From Scatosoma sp002474405 (GTDB lineage: Bacteria; Bacillota; Clostridia; Christensenellales; Borkfalkiaceae), in assembly GCA_937892545.1 (NCBI GenBank), contig CALAFO010000033.1, positions 1-24,224 on the forward strand: a DNA stretch of 24,224 nt, in the 5' to 3' direction. Shown piece by piece: positions 23,951 to 24,224 of this stretch (positions within the stretch are counted from its first letter, which is position 1; each line of letters begins with the position of its first letter). The position numbers and the translations under genes were made by a program. The notes beneath the pieces were generated by a model. The model was given only the letters and a program-made list of their open reading frames with translations, was not told the DNA's origin and searched no databases.

Positions 23951-24224
23951 TTAAAACGCTTTTTTACGGTTTTTCGCTTTCTTTTTGTACATCTGTTCGT
24001 CGGCAAAATTGATCAGTTCCTGCGCCGTCGCCGCGTCTTTATTGAATTCCGCATATCCCACGCTGACTTTCACCGTGCAGGCAAGCCCGGCTTTTTCGCT
24101 GCGCTGCGATACCGTGTTTTCTATCTTTTTGCACAGCTCCGCGGGGCTTTTATCGGCGGTGAGTTCCTGCATCACGGCAAATTCGTCGCCGCCGTATCTC
24201 GCGCAGATTCCGCCCCACGTGCGG
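23951..24224 (-). CDS. Diguanylate cyclase (GGDEF domain), partial at the window edge
   Basis: Only the last 90 residues are in the window; the start lies beyond the right edge. The visible part begins TWGGICARYGGDEFAVMQEL, an intact GGDEF signature, and continues through VKVSVGYAEFN, then ADEQMYKKKAKNRKK, the normal end of the domain. It should make cyclic-di-GMP from two GTP. The stop at 23951-23953 is 9 bases before the EAL gene on the same strand, so synthesis and breakdown enzymes are co-expressed. Sensory domains and membrane anchoring cannot be judged. Confidence 0.9.
   Translation of the reverse strand, partial: RTWGGICARYGGDEFAVMQELTADKSPAELCKKIENTVSQRSEKAGLACTVKVSVGYAEFNKDAATAQELINFADEQMYKKKAKNRKKAF

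Noticed and set aside
1..24224. CRISPR array, insertion sequence, prophage, tRNA or rRNA
   Set aside because: No short regularly spaced repeats, transposase or integrase motifs, tRNA cloverleaf or conserved rRNA segments were seen. The only repeats of size are the coding modules at 7200-9330.

Overview
The window looks like the chromosome of an anaerobic, probably gut-associated Gram-positive bacterium of the Bacillota/Clostridia type. The evidence is sigma-A-type promoters with 17-bp spacers, strong GGAGG-type ribosome binding sites, a lipoprotein-dependent CUT1 sugar transporter without its own ATPase, and a GntR/LacI-type regulator. The lineage is inference; there is no rRNA or marker gene to fix it. 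Coding density is high, no gap exceeds 300 bases, and I saw no mobile element, tRNA, rRNA or CRISPR array.

Region 1 (about 1-17218) is a glycan-utilisation locus. A divergent GntR/LacI-type regulator (minus strand, 105-1193) faces a consensus promoter (1332-1360) that starts a long plus-strand run. In order, the run holds a sugar-binding lipoprotein, two CUT1 permeases, a GxGYxYP-family lipoprotein, a 1006-residue surface protein of repeated modules with a C-terminal membrane anchor, a GH38 alpha-mannosidase, a GH92 alpha-mannosidase, a PfkB-family sugar kinase, a D-lyxose/D-mannose isomerase and a class II ketose-bisphosphate aldolase. The likely logic is that the surface proteins bind or trim a mannose-rich glycan and the ABC transporter imports oligosaccharides. 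The two mannosidases have no signal peptide, so they would release mannose in the cytoplasm. The isomerase would make fructose, and the kinase and aldolase would carry it into triose phosphates. No mannose-6-phosphate isomerase and no transporter ATPase are present.

Region 2 (17219-20200) is a separately promoted gene for a cytoplasmic GH78 alpha-L-rhamnosidase-like enzyme, followed by a probable terminator. Region 3 (20200-22172) is a stand-alone adenine deaminase gene with its own promoter and a very strong terminator shared with the convergent genes. Region 4 (22196-24224, minus strand) is a cyclic-di-GMP pair: a GGDEF protein entering from the right edge, and an EAL phosphodiesterase with a degenerate GGDEF domain 9 bases downstream.

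The most notable observations are four. The surface protein has a five-module, cysteine-paired architecture containing a recent internal duplication. Its C-terminus has a Gly-Cys-Gly-Gly plus membrane anchor with no LPXTG motif. The start of the GH92 gene is apparently frameshifted. The locus suggests a non-canonical mannose route through free fructose.
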